Counted from the first letter of the stretch, positions 42,725-51,904 are shown. The stretch: 64,000 nucleotides of DNA from Lentzea aerocolonigenes (GCF_000974445.1 NZ_BBOJ01000002.1:479848-543847); one strand, 5' to 3'. Translations and numbers: made by a program. The notes: a model not told the origin generated them from the sequence alone.

Positions 42725-43975
42725 ATGGGGATGTTCACCGAGCAGTTGCAGCTCATCGAAACCTTGAACCCGATCTACAATGCCCTGACCACCGTGTTCG
42801 ACGTGCCGGACGACGCGACCGGCCCGCTCGCCGGAGCGTTGTTCTCCGTCAAGGCCAACATCGACGTCGCGCGCACCGCCACCACGCACGGCCTGAAGTC
42901 GTTGACCGGCAACATGAAGACTGCGGACGCACCGATCGTGGCACGGCTGCGGGCCGCAGGAGCCACACCGGTCGGGCACGCGAACATGCCGACGCTCAAC
43001 GCCCGCGGCATGCACACGTGCAGCGACCTGGCCGGGCACACCGTCAACCCGTGGGACGCCTCCAAGTCACCCGGCGGCAGCTCCGGTGGTGACGCGGTCG
43101 CGGTGGCCACGGGCATGGTGCGCTTCGGGATCGGCAACGACAGCGGTGGATCGTTGCGGCTGCCGGCGTTCCTGAACGGCGTCTGTGCGCTGAAGCCGAG
43201 CTACGGCCGCTATCCGCAGGGTGCGGTCTTCGGTCAGGCCGACCCGTCGTTCCCGACCCAGGTCATGACGGTCGAGGGCCCGCTCGCCCGCACCGTCGCC
43301 GACCTGCGGCTGGTGCACGACCTGCTGTGCGGCGCGGACCCTGCCGACCCTCGCGTCGTGCCGGTGCCCGCCTCCGGCCCACCGGCTCCGAGGATGGCGG
43401 GCTTCGTACCGGGTGACCCGGTGGTCGAGGAGGCCGCGAAACGCCTGGTGGACGCCGGTTACGAGGTCGAACCGGTCGAGGCACCGCGCGTGGACGAGGC
43501 GGCGGAGCTGTCGTTGCGGATGATCGCCACGCCGATCGCGCTCGGGTACGAGCAGTTCGCCGCGTTCGCCGGTGAGGAAGTCGCCCTCAACGCCCGCCAC
43601 CTGCTGAAGGTCCGGCCGGCGCTCGACCTGGCGGAGTTCCTCGCGGTGACGGCCACCCGGCTCGCAGTCCAGCGCGAGTGGGCTCGGTTGCTCGACCGCT
43701 GGCCGGTGCTGGTCGGCCCCGTGTCTACGATCCCGTCCTACGAGCCGGACCAGGACCGCCGCAGCCCCGAGGCGCTCGCCGGGTACTTCGAGGCGACGAA
43801 GCTGTGCGAGGCGACCAGTTTCGCCGGGCTGCCGGCGGTCGCGGTGCCGACCGGGCTGCGCGACGGACTGCCGACCGGCGTCCAGGTGATCTCCCGGATG
43901 TACCGGGAGGACCTGGCCCTGGACGCCGCTGCCGTGCTCGAAACCGCGCTCAGCCCAGCCGTTTCGGCCGGTTGA
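42725..43975 (+). CDS. Amidase signature family hydrolase
   Basis: ATG at 42725, with TAGACT at 42714-42719 five nt before the short GGAGC leader. 416 residues. The Ser-cisSer-Lys triad is complete: K43 in FSVKANIDV, cis-Ser S118 in SPGGSSGGDAV and nucleophile S142 in GNDSGGSLRLPA. The C-terminal part is shorter than in many AS amidases. The likely reaction is hydrolysis of a small amide in the cytoplasm; substrate not predictable. It converges with the DUF6204 gene, overlapping by 26 bp. Confidence 0.9.
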   Translation: MGMFTEQLQLIETLNPIYNALTTVFDVPDDATGPLAGALFSVKANIDVARTATTHGLKSLTGNMKTADAPIVARLRAAGATPVGHANMPTLNARGMHTCSDLAGHTVNPWDASKSPGGSSGGDAVAVATGMVRFGIGNDSGGSLRLPAFLNGVCALKPSYGRYPQGAVFGQADPSFPTQVMTVEGPLARTVADLRLVHDLLCGADPADPRVVPVPASGPPAPRMAGFVPGDPVVEEAAKRLVDAGYEVEPVEAPRVDEAAELSLRMIATPIALGYEQFAAFAGEEVALNARHLLKVRPALDLAEFLAVTATRLAVQREWARLLDRWPVLVGPVSTIPSYEPDQDRRSPEALAGYFEATKLCEATSFAGLPAVAVPTGLRDGLPTGVQVISRMYREDLALDAAAVLETALSPAVSAG

Positions 43976-44276
43976 TCTTCATCTCGTCCATGTCGGTGAC
44001 GGTGGCGCGCAGGCCCCGGTAGTCGACGCCCAGCGCGTCGAGGGCCGTGGTCGCGCGCCGCAGTCCCGCGTCGTCCGGCTTGTCGGCGGCGGTGAGGATC
44101 ACGCGGTAGCTGAAGAAGTCGAGCTTCTCGTCGAACGTCAGCGCGCCGTCCTCGGTGAACCCGCCGCTGCGCAGGAAGTCGAAGCCCTCGAGGCGCTCCC
44201 GCAAGCCGGCGCGCTGGTCGTCGGTCAGGTCGGCGAAGCGGCCGCGGACGAGTACTCGGTAGGTGTGTTCAGCCAC
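43950..44276 (-). CDS. DUF6204 family protein
   Basis: GTG start at 44276; 108 residues (MAEHTYRVLVRGRFADL...). A longer open frame upstream runs antiparallel to the TenA-like start region and is not used. The alternating pattern (TYRVLVRGRF, ALTFDEKLDFFSYRVIL) suggests a small ferredoxin-like alpha/beta fold, as in the actinobacterial DUF6204 family. No catalytic motif; function unknown. Divergent from the TenA-like gene by 70 bp. Confidence 0.75.
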   Translation of the reverse strand: MAEHTYRVLVRGRFADLTDDQRAGLRERLEGFDFLRSGGFTEDGALTFDEKLDFFSYRVILTAADKPDDAGLRRATTALDALGVDYRGLRATVTDMDEMKINRPKRLG

Positions 44277-44346
44277 GAGCGAAGATGGTCCCCGACCGCG
44301 CGCCGTTCTGGCGAACGATTTCTCCTGTGCGGAAGAATCGTGGTCC

Positions 44347-44988
44347 ATGAACGCAAAAGAGCTGGTCACGCGCATCCGGACGGAGCTGCACCCCGGTGAG
44401 CACGACAACCTCGTGGTCAAGCTGATCGAAACGGGCGAAGCACCGCGGGCCGTGATCGCCACGTTCGCCGCGGAAGAGAACCACATCGTGTCGTCGGACT
44501 GGCGAACATTCCTCGCGCTGGCGTCGAAGGCGAGCGAGCCGAACGCGCGGGGCTTCTTCACGTTGCTGGCGGGCGGTGAGGAGCTCGTGCTGCCGATGCT
44601 GGAGCCGCTCGCGAACGCCGCCGGCATGTCGTCGAAGGACTTCCAGAACTACGAGCCCTTCCCCGGCTGCCAGGCCTACCCGGCGTTCCAGGCGTGGATG
44701 GCGCTCAACGGCGAACCGACCGACGTGATCCTCGCGATCCTGGCCAACTTCACCGCGTGGGGCGGCTACTGCGCCCGCATGGCGAAGGGGCTGCGCGAGC
44801 ACTACGGGTTCGGCGACGAGGCGTGCGCGTTCGTGGACTTCTTCGCCACGCCCGCCCCGCAGCTGGAGGAACGCGCGCTCGCGGCCGTCCAGGCCGCCCT
44901 GGACTCAGGCTGGCAGCCGAAGCACGCGTGGCGCTACGGCCGCCTTCTCCAGGCCTATGAACTGGAGTTCTGGTCCACGCTGGCGTGA
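44347..44988 (+). CDS. TenA/PqqC-like (haem-oxygenase fold) protein
   Basis: ATG at 44347; 213 residues, all-helical, starting MNAKELVTRIRTELHPGEHDN. The middle carries the spaced acidic and aromatic residues of TenA-type proteins (EENHIVSSDWRTFLAL, FFTLLAGGEELVLPMLEPLA, FQNYEPFPGCQAYPAFQAWM). TenA proteins hydrolyse aminopyrimidines in thiamine salvage, while many relatives are oxidases or uncharacterised. No thiamine gene is adjacent, so the enzyme class is open. A strong hairpin follows the stop. Confidence 0.8.
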   Translation: MNAKELVTRIRTELHPGEHDNLVVKLIETGEAPRAVIATFAAEENHIVSSDWRTFLALASKASEPNARGFFTLLAGGEELVLPMLEPLANAAGMSSKDFQNYEPFPGCQAYPAFQAWMALNGEPTDVILAILANFTAWGGYCARMAKGLREHYGFGDEACAFVDFFATPAPQLEERALAAVQAALDSGWQPKHAWRYGRLLQAYELEFWSTLA

Positions 44989-44996
44989 CTGGGGAT

Positions 44997-45019
44997 GGGG
45001 GCGGCGCGGCGCCGCCCCC
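44997..45019. terminator. Bidirectional terminator hairpin
   Basis: GGGGGCGGCGC (44997-45007) and GCGCCGCCCCC (45009-45019) are perfect complements around one base. It lies 8 nt after the TenA-like stop and 6 nt before the stop of the convergent chitinase, serving both. GC-only stems without a T-tract are usual here. Confidence 0.8.
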
Positions 45020-45025
45020 ACGCCG

Positions 45026-46498
45026 TCATCGGGGTAGATAAGCCCTGTGGGACTTGGAGAACTCGTAGTTGTTGTACTTGTCCCAGTTGATCGACCAGGT
45101 CATGAGGCCGCGCAGGTTGGGGTAGACGCCCTTCGGGCGGTAGCTGCCGCAGTTCGACCCCTTGGTGAGGCAGTCGAGCGCGGTGTGGACGTCCGCAACG
45201 GACGTGAATCCGTTGCCCGCGTACAGCGCGGCGGGCAGGCCGATCGCGACCTGTTCCTGGCGCAACGGCGCGAAGACCTTCGACGTGTCACCGCGCACCG
45301 GGAAGCCGGCTAGCAGCATGTCGGTCATCGCCACGTGGAAGTCCGCGCCACCCATGTTGTGGTACTGGTTGTCCAGGCCCATCACGGGTCCGGAGTTGTA
45401 GTCCTGCACGTGCAGCAACGTCAGGTCGTTGCGCATCGCCTCGATCACGGGCAGGTATGCGCCCGTGCGCGCGTCACCACCACCGGCGCCGCCGTAGAAC
45501 TGGTAGCCGACCTGCACGAAGAACGTCTCCGGCGCCATGGTGAGCACGAAGCTGGCGCCGTAGCGGGACTTCAGCGACCGCAGCGCGGAGATCAGGTTCA
45601 CGACCACCGGCGTCGTGGGGTTCCGGAAGTCGACGTCGCCCGCGTTCAACGACAGCGAGTGGCCCTCGAAGTCGACGTCGAGCCCGTTCAGCCCGTACTT
45701 GTCGATGATCGCGCCGACCGACCGCACGAACGCGTCACGCGCCGCCGCGGTCTCGAGCCGCACCTGGCCGTTCTGACCGCCGATGGAGATCAGGACCTTC
45801 TTGCCCTTCTGCTGCTGGGCGCGGATGCCGGCGATGAACTCGGCCTCGGACTCGACGTTCGGGCACTCCGCGACCGAGCACTGGCTGAACCACAGCTCAC
45901 CGCTCGTCGCGCTGGTGGGTTCGGCGAACGAGAGGTTGATGACGTCCCACTCGTCCGGCACGTCCTTCATGCGGATGTAGCCGGAACCGTTGGCGAAGCT
46001 GGCGTGCAGGTAGCCGACGAGAACCTTGCGCGGCAGGCTGCCGGTGGGCGGCGGCCCAGTCGTCGTAGTAGTCGTGGTCGTCGTCGTTGTGGTGGTCGTC
46101 GTCGGTGAGGTGCCACCACCCGTGCAGGCCCCACCGTTGATCTTGCAGTTGGCCGGATCGGCGGTGCCGGTGGCGTTGAAGCCGAACGTGACGCTGGCAC
46201 CGGGCGCGACGGAACCGTTGTACTCGCGGTTGACGAACGCGTAGTGGTTGCCGCTCTTGGTGAGCAGCGAGTCCCAGTAGGCACCGACCGAGGTCGACGC
46301 GGGGTAGTCGAACTCGACCTTCCACGAGCTGATGGGCGCGCTGGTCTCGTTCTTGATCGTCACCGTCGCGGTGTACCCGGTGTCCCAGGACTGCTTGGTC
46401 AGCGTCGCCGTGACTCCGGCGGCACTGGCGGGGGCGAGGCTCACGATCACGGTGCCGAGCACCAGTGCGGCCACCGCGGATATTCGAGCGAACAGCAT
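45026..46498 (-). CDS. Secreted GH18 chitinase with CBM2 and poly-Thr linker
   Basis: ATG at 46498 with GGAG six nt upstream starts a signal peptide (MLFARISAVAALVLGTVIVSLAPASA); 490 residues. Residues 28-125 are a cellulose/chitin-binding CBM2 (WDTGYTATVTIKNETSAPISSW). A run of about 15 threonines links it to the GH18 barrel. The catalytic strand is LNGLDVDFEG: the catalytic glutamate and two aspartates of DxxDxDxE are present, the first aspartate is asparagine. The motif MTWSINWDKY near the end supplies the barrel tryptophan. Function: hydrolysis of chitin outside the cell. A DasR-like box lies 50 bp upstream. Confidence 0.93.
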   Translation of the reverse strand: MLFARISAVAALVLGTVIVSLAPASAAGVTATLTKQSWDTGYTATVTIKNETSAPISSWKVEFDYPASTSVGAYWDSLLTKSGNHYAFVNREYNGSVAPGASVTFGFNATGTADPANCKINGGACTGGGTSPTTTTTTTTTTTTTTTGPPPTGSLPRKVLVGYLHASFANGSGYIRMKDVPDEWDVINLSFAEPTSATSGELWFSQCSVAECPNVESEAEFIAGIRAQQQKGKKVLISIGGQNGQVRLETAAARDAFVRSVGAIIDKYGLNGLDVDFEGHSLSLNAGDVDFRNPTTPVVVNLISALRSLKSRYGASFVLTMAPETFFVQVGYQFYGGAGGGDARTGAYLPVIEAMRNDLTLLHVQDYNSGPVMGLDNQYHNMGGADFHVAMTDMLLAGFPVRGDTSKVFAPLRQEQVAIGLPAALYAGNGFTSVADVHTALDCLTKGSNCGSYRPKGVYPNLRGLMTWSINWDKYNNYEFSKSHRAYLPR

Positions 46499-46547
46499 CG
46501 GCTGCTCCGTCCTACGCGTTGGCGGCCGGCAGGGGGTCACCTCGAAT

Positions 46548-46559
46548 TGGACTAGACCA
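46548..46559. promoter_or_regulatory. DasR-like (dre) operator for the chitinase
   Basis: TGGACTAGACCA differs at one position from the symmetrical core TGGTCTAGACCA of the Streptomyces DasR-responsive element. It is centred about 55 bp upstream of the chitinase start, on the divergent gap with the alpha/beta-hydrolase. DasR is the GlcNAc-sensing GntR regulator of chitinases, which suits the target. Confidence 0.65.
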
Positions 46560-46594
46560 TCTACCACCGAGTCAAGGTTCTAGACTGTCCAGTC

Positions 46595-47359
46595 GTGCCT
46601 CATGCTCGTGCCGCCGACGGAACCAGGCTCTTCTACTCGGTCGAGGGCTCCGGGCCTCCGCTGTTGCTGATCGCCGGTCAGTCCAACTCGTCGCGCTGGT
46701 GGACGCAGGTGCGCCCGGACTTCGCCGCGAGGTTCACGACGATCGTCACCGACCACCGCGGCACCGGTGCCAGCGACAAACCCGACGCCCCGTACAGCAC
46801 CCAGCTCTTCGCGTCGGACTGCGTCGCGGTCCTCGACGACGCGGGCATCGGCTCCGCGCACGTCTACGGCACGTCGATGGGCGGCCGGATCGCGCAGTGG
46901 CTCGCCGCCTCGCACGGCGAACGCGTCGACCGGCTGGTGCTCGGCTGCACCTCCCCCGGCGGCTCGCACGCGATCGAGCGCAGCGCCGAGGTGCGCAGGT
47001 CGCTGGCGCAGGTCGACGCGATGAAGGCGCGCAAGGCGTTGGAAGCGCTGATGTACACGCCGTCGTACCGCGGGCCGTTCAACACGCTCGGAGACCCGGC
47101 CATGCCGCCGCACGCCCGTAAGAGGCACCTCTTCGCGAGCGCCGAGCACGACGCGTGGGACGTGCTGCCGTCGATCACCGCACCGACCCTCGTGGTGCAC
47201 GGGACCGACGACATCTTCAACCCCACGGCGAACGCTCCGCTCATCACCGAGCGGATTCCGGGCGCGCGCACGCACCTCATCGAGGGTGCACGCCACGGCT
47301 ACTTCGAGGAGTTCCGCGCGGTGGCCACTCCCCTGGTGATGGACTTCCTCAGCCCGTGA
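46595..47359 (+). CDS. Alpha/beta-hydrolase fold enzyme
   Basis: GTG at 46595, 8 nt after TAGACT (46581-46586), so probably leaderless; 254 residues. Features: oxyanion strand LLLIAGQSNSS, nucleophile elbow GTSMGGRIA with catalytic serine, acid in VVHGTDDIF and histidine in IEGARHGYFEEF. It resembles cytosolic pimeloyl- or haloperoxidase-like esterases. Divergent from the chitinase and convergent with the MpaB-type gene, overlapping by 11 bp. Substrate unknown. Confidence 0.88.
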   Translation: MPHARAADGTRLFYSVEGSGPPLLLIAGQSNSSRWWTQVRPDFAARFTTIVTDHRGTGASDKPDAPYSTQLFASDCVAVLDDAGIGSAHVYGTSMGGRIAQWLAASHGERVDRLVLGCTSPGGSHAIERSAEVRRSLAQVDAMKARKALEALMYTPSYRGPFNTLGDPAMPPHARKRHLFASAEHDAWDVLPSITAPTLVVHGTDDIFNPTANAPLITERIPGARTHLIEGARHGYFEEFRAVATPLVMDFLSP

Positions 47360-48179
47360 CCCACCGAAGGCCGCGCATCAACGCGTGACCCGCGAACCGC
47401 ACACCCGTCGCTTCGGCGATCGGCAGGTACGGCAGTCGCAACGGGATCCGCGCCCACACCGGCAGGCTCGCCACGGCCGTGGCGCTCAGGATCCCGTACG
47501 GCCCGCGCGCCAGCACCGGCAGAGGGGCTTTGAGCAGCAGGAACTTCGCCGCTTCCCGAGCTTCGGGCGTGCCCTTGAGCTCGGGGCGGTAGGAGTTGAG
47601 CGCGGCGTCGAGCTCGGCGGTCGTGCGCGGCGGGTCCGGGATGCCCATCGCGTCCGCGATCACGGCCATGTCGGCCACGTACTCGTCGTAGGAGTCGAGG
47701 GGCTTCTCGCCGTACTTGCGGTGGCAGCGCAGGAAGCTGTCGACCTCGGCCACGTGCACCCAGGTCAGCAGGTGCGGGTCGCCGGCGCGGTACGGACGAC
47801 CGTCCGGCGCGGTGCCGTGGATGTGCTCGTGCACGCGCCCGAGCCGTTCGATCGCCTTGTGCGCGTCGCTGAGCGTGCCGTAGGTGGTGACGCCGATGAA
47901 CAGGCTCGTGCGCTGCAACCGTCCCCACGGATCGGTGCGGTAGTCGGAGTGCTGGGCGACCGCGGCCATCGCCAGCGGGTGCAACGACTGCAGCAACAAC
48001 GCCCTCAGCCCGCCGATGAACATGGCGTGGTCCGCGTGGACGTGCCGGATCGGGCGGTCGTCGGCGAACATGCGCGGTCCGGGCGTCTCGTGGATCCGGC
48101 GCGCGTGCCGCTCGCGGTCGGGACCCGCGACCCGCTCGAACAACGACTCGCTCAGCTGTCGCCGCAGTGCATCCAGCAT
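47349..48179 (-). CDS. DUF2236 / oxygenase MpaB family protein
   Basis: ATG at 48179 gives 276 residues beginning MLDALRRQLSESLFERVAG; a GTG at 48215 is an alternative. Conserved family blocks: ETPGPRMFADDRPIRHVHADHAMFIGGLRALLLQSLHPLAMAAVAQHS and DPWGRLQRTSLFIGVTTYGT. Relatives include the latex-clearing Lcp oxygenases and MpaB, which use b-type haem coordinated by conserved histidines. The histidine-rich VHADHAMF and LHPLAM stretches are candidate ligands. An intracellular haem-dependent oxygenase is inferred; substrate unknown. Confidence 0.85.
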   Translation of the reverse strand: MLDALRRQLSESLFERVAGPDRERHARRIHETPGPRMFADDRPIRHVHADHAMFIGGLRALLLQSLHPLAMAAVAQHSDYRTDPWGRLQRTSLFIGVTTYGTLSDAHKAIERLGRVHEHIHGTAPDGRPYRAGDPHLLTWVHVAEVDSFLRCHRKYGEKPLDSYDEYVADMAVIADAMGIPDPPRTTAELDAALNSYRPELKGTPEAREAAKFLLLKAPLPVLARGPYGILSATAVASLPVWARIPLRLPYLPIAEATGVRFAGHALMRGLRWVTG

Positions 48180-48241
48180 TTCCCCATGATGCGACAGGAC
48201 AGCTGAGAACGGCACCCCGCTCGCGCAGGGTGCCGCTCAGG

Positions 48242-51127
48242 TCAGCCGATCGCGATCTGGTCCAGGTCGGGAGCACCGGCGCTGTCGTTGCCGAACCTGA
48301 TCGTGTTCGCGCCCGCGTTCAGCGTCACCGGGACCTCGGTCACGTACGGCGTGTTGTTGCCGACGCCGTTGAGCTTGACCTCGACCGGCGCGCCACCGTT
48401 CACGGAAACGAAGTACGACCGCGGCCCGTTGACCGTGAAGGTGATGAACAGCCGGTACGCGCCGGCGGCGGGCACCGTGACGTTCGGGAACACCACGGCG
48501 GCGTCCGGACTGCCACCGATGTTGCGCACCTTCTCCGCGCCCGAGCACGCCCCGCAGCTCGTCAGCCCGGTGCTGCCGAACTGGTTGGCCGAGTCCTCCG
48601 CCTCCCGCACGAACACCCGGTCGGCGGGCCTGGTGCGCACCGGCACCGCACCCGACACCTTGCGCTCGGAGCCCAGCAGCCCGAACGTGGCGTTCACCGG
48701 GATGCTCACCGAGCCCACGTCGGCACCGGCGGGCGACACCGCGGTCCAGACGCCTTCGAGGAGGTTCCCGAGCCGCATCGACGTGCGGGTGGCGGGTGCG
48801 CCGGTCAGCGTCCACCCGGCGGGGACCACCGGCGCCAGCGACACGGCGTCGATCTGGTCGTCGGCGTCGAGACGCAGCCGTGCGGTGATCTTCACGGACT
48901 GCTGACCGGGCGCGACCCACTGCACGCCGTGGGGTTCCACGGTCAGCGTCGTCTTCGGCGTGTAGCTCGCCGGCGGCAGCCCGCCGACCGAGATCCGGTC
49001 GAGCCCGAGCCTGCCAGTGCCGAAGACCTTCACGGTGTTGCGGCCCGCGTTCAACGGCACCGCGACCGACGTCGGAGCGGGTACGTCAGGACGATCCTTC
49101 GGCACCGCAACGGAAACCGGTGCCGCACCGTTGACCGACACCGACACGCCGGCCGCCTCGGCGGCCGTCAGGTCGAGTCGCAGGCCGTAAGTTCCTGCCG
49201 TCGCAACGGAAACATCGCGATAGGTCACGGCATCGCGCTCGCCACCACCGAACCCGGTCACCTGCCGAGTGCCGGAACACGCCTCGCAGAACTCGCTGCG
49301 GACCGATCCGGACCGCGACGCGTCCTCGGCCTCCAGCGGGTTGTCGCGGAAACCCCGCGGATAGCTGTGACCGACCCGGATCTCGTCGATCTTGAGCTCC
49401 TTGAAGTACACCGGGGCCTGTGGACCGCCCCAGGTGTTGACCACGGTCAGCTTCAGGAACCGCGCCTCCTGCGACCCGATGTCGATGAACTGCGTGCCAC
49501 GCGCGGAAGGCAGCGCACCGCTGCGCACGTGCCACCAGTCGCGTCCGTCGACGGACGCCGTCAGCTGGTAGTCCTTGATGCGACTGGAGTCCTCCGGCCG
49601 GCCGAACGACACGCGGGCGTGCGTCGGCGACGACTCGCGCTGGTTGATCGCGAGGAACGCCGCCTGCTTGCGCCGCCCGAGGTCCAGCGAGATCGAGACG
49701 GGCTGGGCGGCGTTGGCGTCCCAATAGGTCTCGTAGCTGCCGTCAGTCAGGTTCGAGGCCGGGAACCCGTTCTCCGACGACGTGGCCGAGGCCTTCACGC
49801 CGGTGTAGAAGCCTTGCTGCCCAGCGGTTTCCACGGCGAACACGGTGTCGTACTCGTCCCACTTCGTGATGCCCTGGATCGTCAGGTACCCGGCCGACTG
49901 CGAGAACCGCATCCGTTCGCCGGTGCGCAGATCGGTGACGCCGGTGACGCGATAACCGTTGTCCCGCAAGCGAACGAAGTCAGCGCGCGGACGAGTGACC
50001 ACGTGCACGTACTGCTTGCCGGTCCTGGGGTTGATCGTGATCACGCCGTGCGCACCGTCGTTCCAGAACCCCGGCTGCATCCCGCCGTACAGGTACCCGC
50101 CGCCCTCGACGCCCTGGATCGACTCGCGGATCGGCGGCACCCACGACGCCATGAAGTTGTTGTACGCCTCCTGCTGCGCGGGCATCTTCCCGTTCACCAT
50201 CGGCGTTTCGGCCATCAACGACTTGATCGACGACCCCGCGTTGGTGACGTAGCGGCCGGTGTTGAGCCGCGTGTCGACGGCGTGGTTGCCGCCGTCGTAC
50301 CACCAGTCGCCGGTGTTGGGCAGCTTGTAGCAGGCCTCGGACAGGCGCGGCATCGGCGTGAACGTCGCGGCCGGGTAGTCGTAGGACGGGAACATGCCGG
50401 TCTTCTGCTCGTTCGAGACCGTGTCCATGATCGGCGTGTCCTCGTTGTTGTTGCTCAACAACCAGGTGGGCTGAAGCTGCCGGATCTGCTCGTAGAGCTT
50501 GTTGCGCTCCCAGTACTCGTTGTCGTTGTCGATCCAGAACCCGGCGAGGTCGTTGTAGTTCTTCATGACCTCGAAGAAGAGGTCGTAGCTGTACTTGCCG
50601 AACCCTTCGCGCGTGGTGAGGTCGACCTGCTCACCCTTGTAGGAGGAGTAGGCGGCTGAGTCGAGCATCTGCACGCCCTGCTCGCTGTGCCACTGCGGAT
50701 CGTCGGTCATGTAGAGGATGACCTTGACGTCCTTGGCCTTGCCCGCCTTCACCAGCTCACCGAGCAGATCCCGTTGCGTGGCACAGCTTCCGGGAATCTT
50801 CGACGGCCACGGCCGCGCGTACCCGAGCCTGCTGTGGAACGTGGCGAGCACGACGTAGGAGGCCCCGAGCTTGCGCGCCTCGTCGATCCAGTAGTCGGGC
50901 GTCCACCCGCCGCCGGTGACGTCACGCTCCCACTCGGCGCAGTTCAGGTGCTTCGGAGCGGTGAACATGCCCCAGTGCAGGAACAACCCGGCGGTGGACT
51001 TGCGCAGCCACTCCTGTCTCGGGTGCTGCACCTCGGCCTGCGCCGCGCCCGGAAGCGCGACCGTCAGCAGGCCGGCGAGCAGCGCGGCCACCACAGCCGC
51101 ACACAAACGTCGTAGTGCCATGACCAT
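48242..51127 (-). CDS. Secreted GH29 alpha-L-fucosidase with F5/8C, CBM35-like and NEW3-like modules
   Basis: ATG at 51127 behind GAGAAAAG begins a signal peptide ending PGAAQA; 961 residues. The GH29 barrel has GLFLHWGMFT, CAEWERDVTGGGW, SYVVLATFHS and GFWIDNDNEYWERN with the presumed nucleophile aspartate in WIDN. After it come an F5/8-type C (discoidin) module (SSENGFPASNLTDGSYETYWDA), a CBM35-like module with SEFCEACSGTRQVTGFG, a NEW3-like Ig module and a second CBM35-like module with TSCGACSGAEKVRNIGG. Secreted; expected to remove alpha-L-fucose from host or plant glycans. The last gene before the TIR cluster, on the same strand, but 103 bp from the lipoprotein. Confidence 0.9.
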   Translation of the reverse strand: MVMALRRLCAAVVAALLAGLLTVALPGAAQAEVQHPRQEWLRKSTAGLFLHWGMFTAPKHLNCAEWERDVTGGGWTPDYWIDEARKLGASYVVLATFHSRLGYARPWPSKIPGSCATQRDLLGELVKAGKAKDVKVILYMTDDPQWHSEQGVQMLDSAAYSSYKGEQVDLTTREGFGKYSYDLFFEVMKNYNDLAGFWIDNDNEYWERNKLYEQIRQLQPTWLLSNNNEDTPIMDTVSNEQKTGMFPSYDYPAATFTPMPRLSEACYKLPNTGDWWYDGGNHAVDTRLNTGRYVTNAGSSIKSLMAETPMVNGKMPAQQEAYNNFMASWVPPIRESIQGVEGGGYLYGGMQPGFWNDGAHGVITINPRTGKQYVHVVTRPRADFVRLRDNGYRVTGVTDLRTGERMRFSQSAGYLTIQGITKWDEYDTVFAVETAGQQGFYTGVKASATSSENGFPASNLTDGSYETYWDANAAQPVSISLDLGRRKQAAFLAINQRESSPTHARVSFGRPEDSSRIKDYQLTASVDGRDWWHVRSGALPSARGTQFIDIGSQEARFLKLTVVNTWGGPQAPVYFKELKIDEIRVGHSYPRGFRDNPLEAEDASRSGSVRSEFCEACSGTRQVTGFGGGERDAVTYRDVSVATAGTYGLRLDLTAAEAAGVSVSVNGAAPVSVAVPKDRPDVPAPTSVAVPLNAGRNTVKVFGTGRLGLDRISVGGLPPASYTPKTTLTVEPHGVQWVAPGQQSVKITARLRLDADDQIDAVSLAPVVPAGWTLTGAPATRTSMRLGNLLEGVWTAVSPAGADVGSVSIPVNATFGLLGSERKVSGAVPVRTRPADRVFVREAEDSANQFGSTGLTSCGACSGAEKVRNIGGSPDAAVVFPNVTVPAAGAYRLFITFTVNGPRSYFVSVNGGAPVEVKLNGVGNNTPYVTEVPVTLNAGANTIRFGNDSAGAPDLDQIAIG

Positions 51128-51229
51128 CGCTTTTCTCGTCGGGGCGGCGGCGAGAGGTCCGATGATTTCAACCACAACTACCTGGGTCAAGCCCTCGTTA
51201 CGCCTGTGTTGCGAGGACTCATCGGAGCA

Positions 51230-51892
51230 CTATGACACTTGCACGGCCGGATCCGGTTTCAGCGTGCTGTCGCTCAGCCGCCAGGTGGTCCGGGCCTCGC
51301 CGCTCGGGCAGCACGTCGCGTCGCTCGGCCGGTACCAGGACTCCTTCACCGTGATCGAGCCCTTGTCGAACCGGGGCTCGGAGAGCAGCGGCACGTGCGG
51401 AGAGTCGTCCCGCATCGTCGTCGAGCTGACCTCACCGACCACCTCCAGCGACCCGTTCCGCACGGTGACGACGGCGTACCCGAACGCGAGCTGACCACTC
51501 GCGGTGCCACCACCGTTGTCGCACCCCACGTCGACGGCGGCTTCGTCATTCCCGTCGCCGTCGATGTCCCCGTAGACGACGCGCTTCGGGTCGTACGCGG
51601 CGAAAAGGTGCACCTGCCCCCACCTACCCGACGACCCGGTGCCTTCGGCGTCGCGGAACTGGACCAGCTCCTGCACGTCGCAGAACCCGGCGGGCAGCTT
51701 GGAGTTCCGCCAGTCGACCGCCTTGATGTCGCTCGCAGGCCCGAGCGTCGGCCTCACGACGGACGAGGTCGTGGTCGTCGTGCTCACGGTTGTCCTGCTC
51801 TCCTGCGGTGCCGCGGTGATCTTCTCCCCGATCTGCGGGCCCGAGCAGGAGGAGATCAGCAAGGCGGTCAGGGCGATGAGTGCGATGCGCAC
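51230..51892 (-). CDS. Lipoprotein cotranscribed with the TIR-WD40 gene
   Basis: GTG at 51892 preceded by GAGGGAGCACCC; 220 residues. The lipobox LLISSC places the lipid anchor at C16. A Thr/Ser-rich linker follows, then a domain with GDIDGDGNDEAAVDVGC, an FG-GAP/calcium-loop-like repeat, and four further cysteines (FCDVQE, DVGCDNG, TCCPSG). It starts 12 nt after the TIR-WD40 stop on the same strand, so it is the second gene of that operon. A cell-surface sensor or binding protein is possible; there is no catalytic signature. Confidence 0.8.
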   Translation of the reverse strand: MRIALIALTALLISSCSGPQIGEKITAAPQESRTTVSTTTTTSSVVRPTLGPASDIKAVDWRNSKLPAGFCDVQELVQFRDAEGTGSSGRWGQVHLFAAYDPKRVVYGDIDGDGNDEAAVDVGCDNGGGTASGQLAFGYAVVTVRNGSLEVVGEVSSTTMRDDSPHVPLLSEPRFDKGSITVKESWYRPSDATCCPSGEARTTWRLSDSTLKPDPAVQVS

Positions 51893-51904
51893 GGGTGCTC
51901 CCTC

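Noticed and set aside
43950..44627. 225-residue minus-strand frame reaching upstream of the DUF6204 gene
   Set aside because: The additional N-terminal part is antisense to the TenA-like start region; the family begins at MAEHTYRV (GTG at 44276).
46050..46120. Trinucleotide run in the chitinase linker (GTC/GTG repeats on the plus strand)
   Set aside because: It encodes a normal poly-threonine linker between CBM and catalytic domain; not a regulatory or CRISPR repeat.
48167..50659. 830-residue plus-strand open frame over the fucosidase gene
   Set aside because: Arg/His/Val-rich shadow of the GH29 gene, no recognisable motifs.
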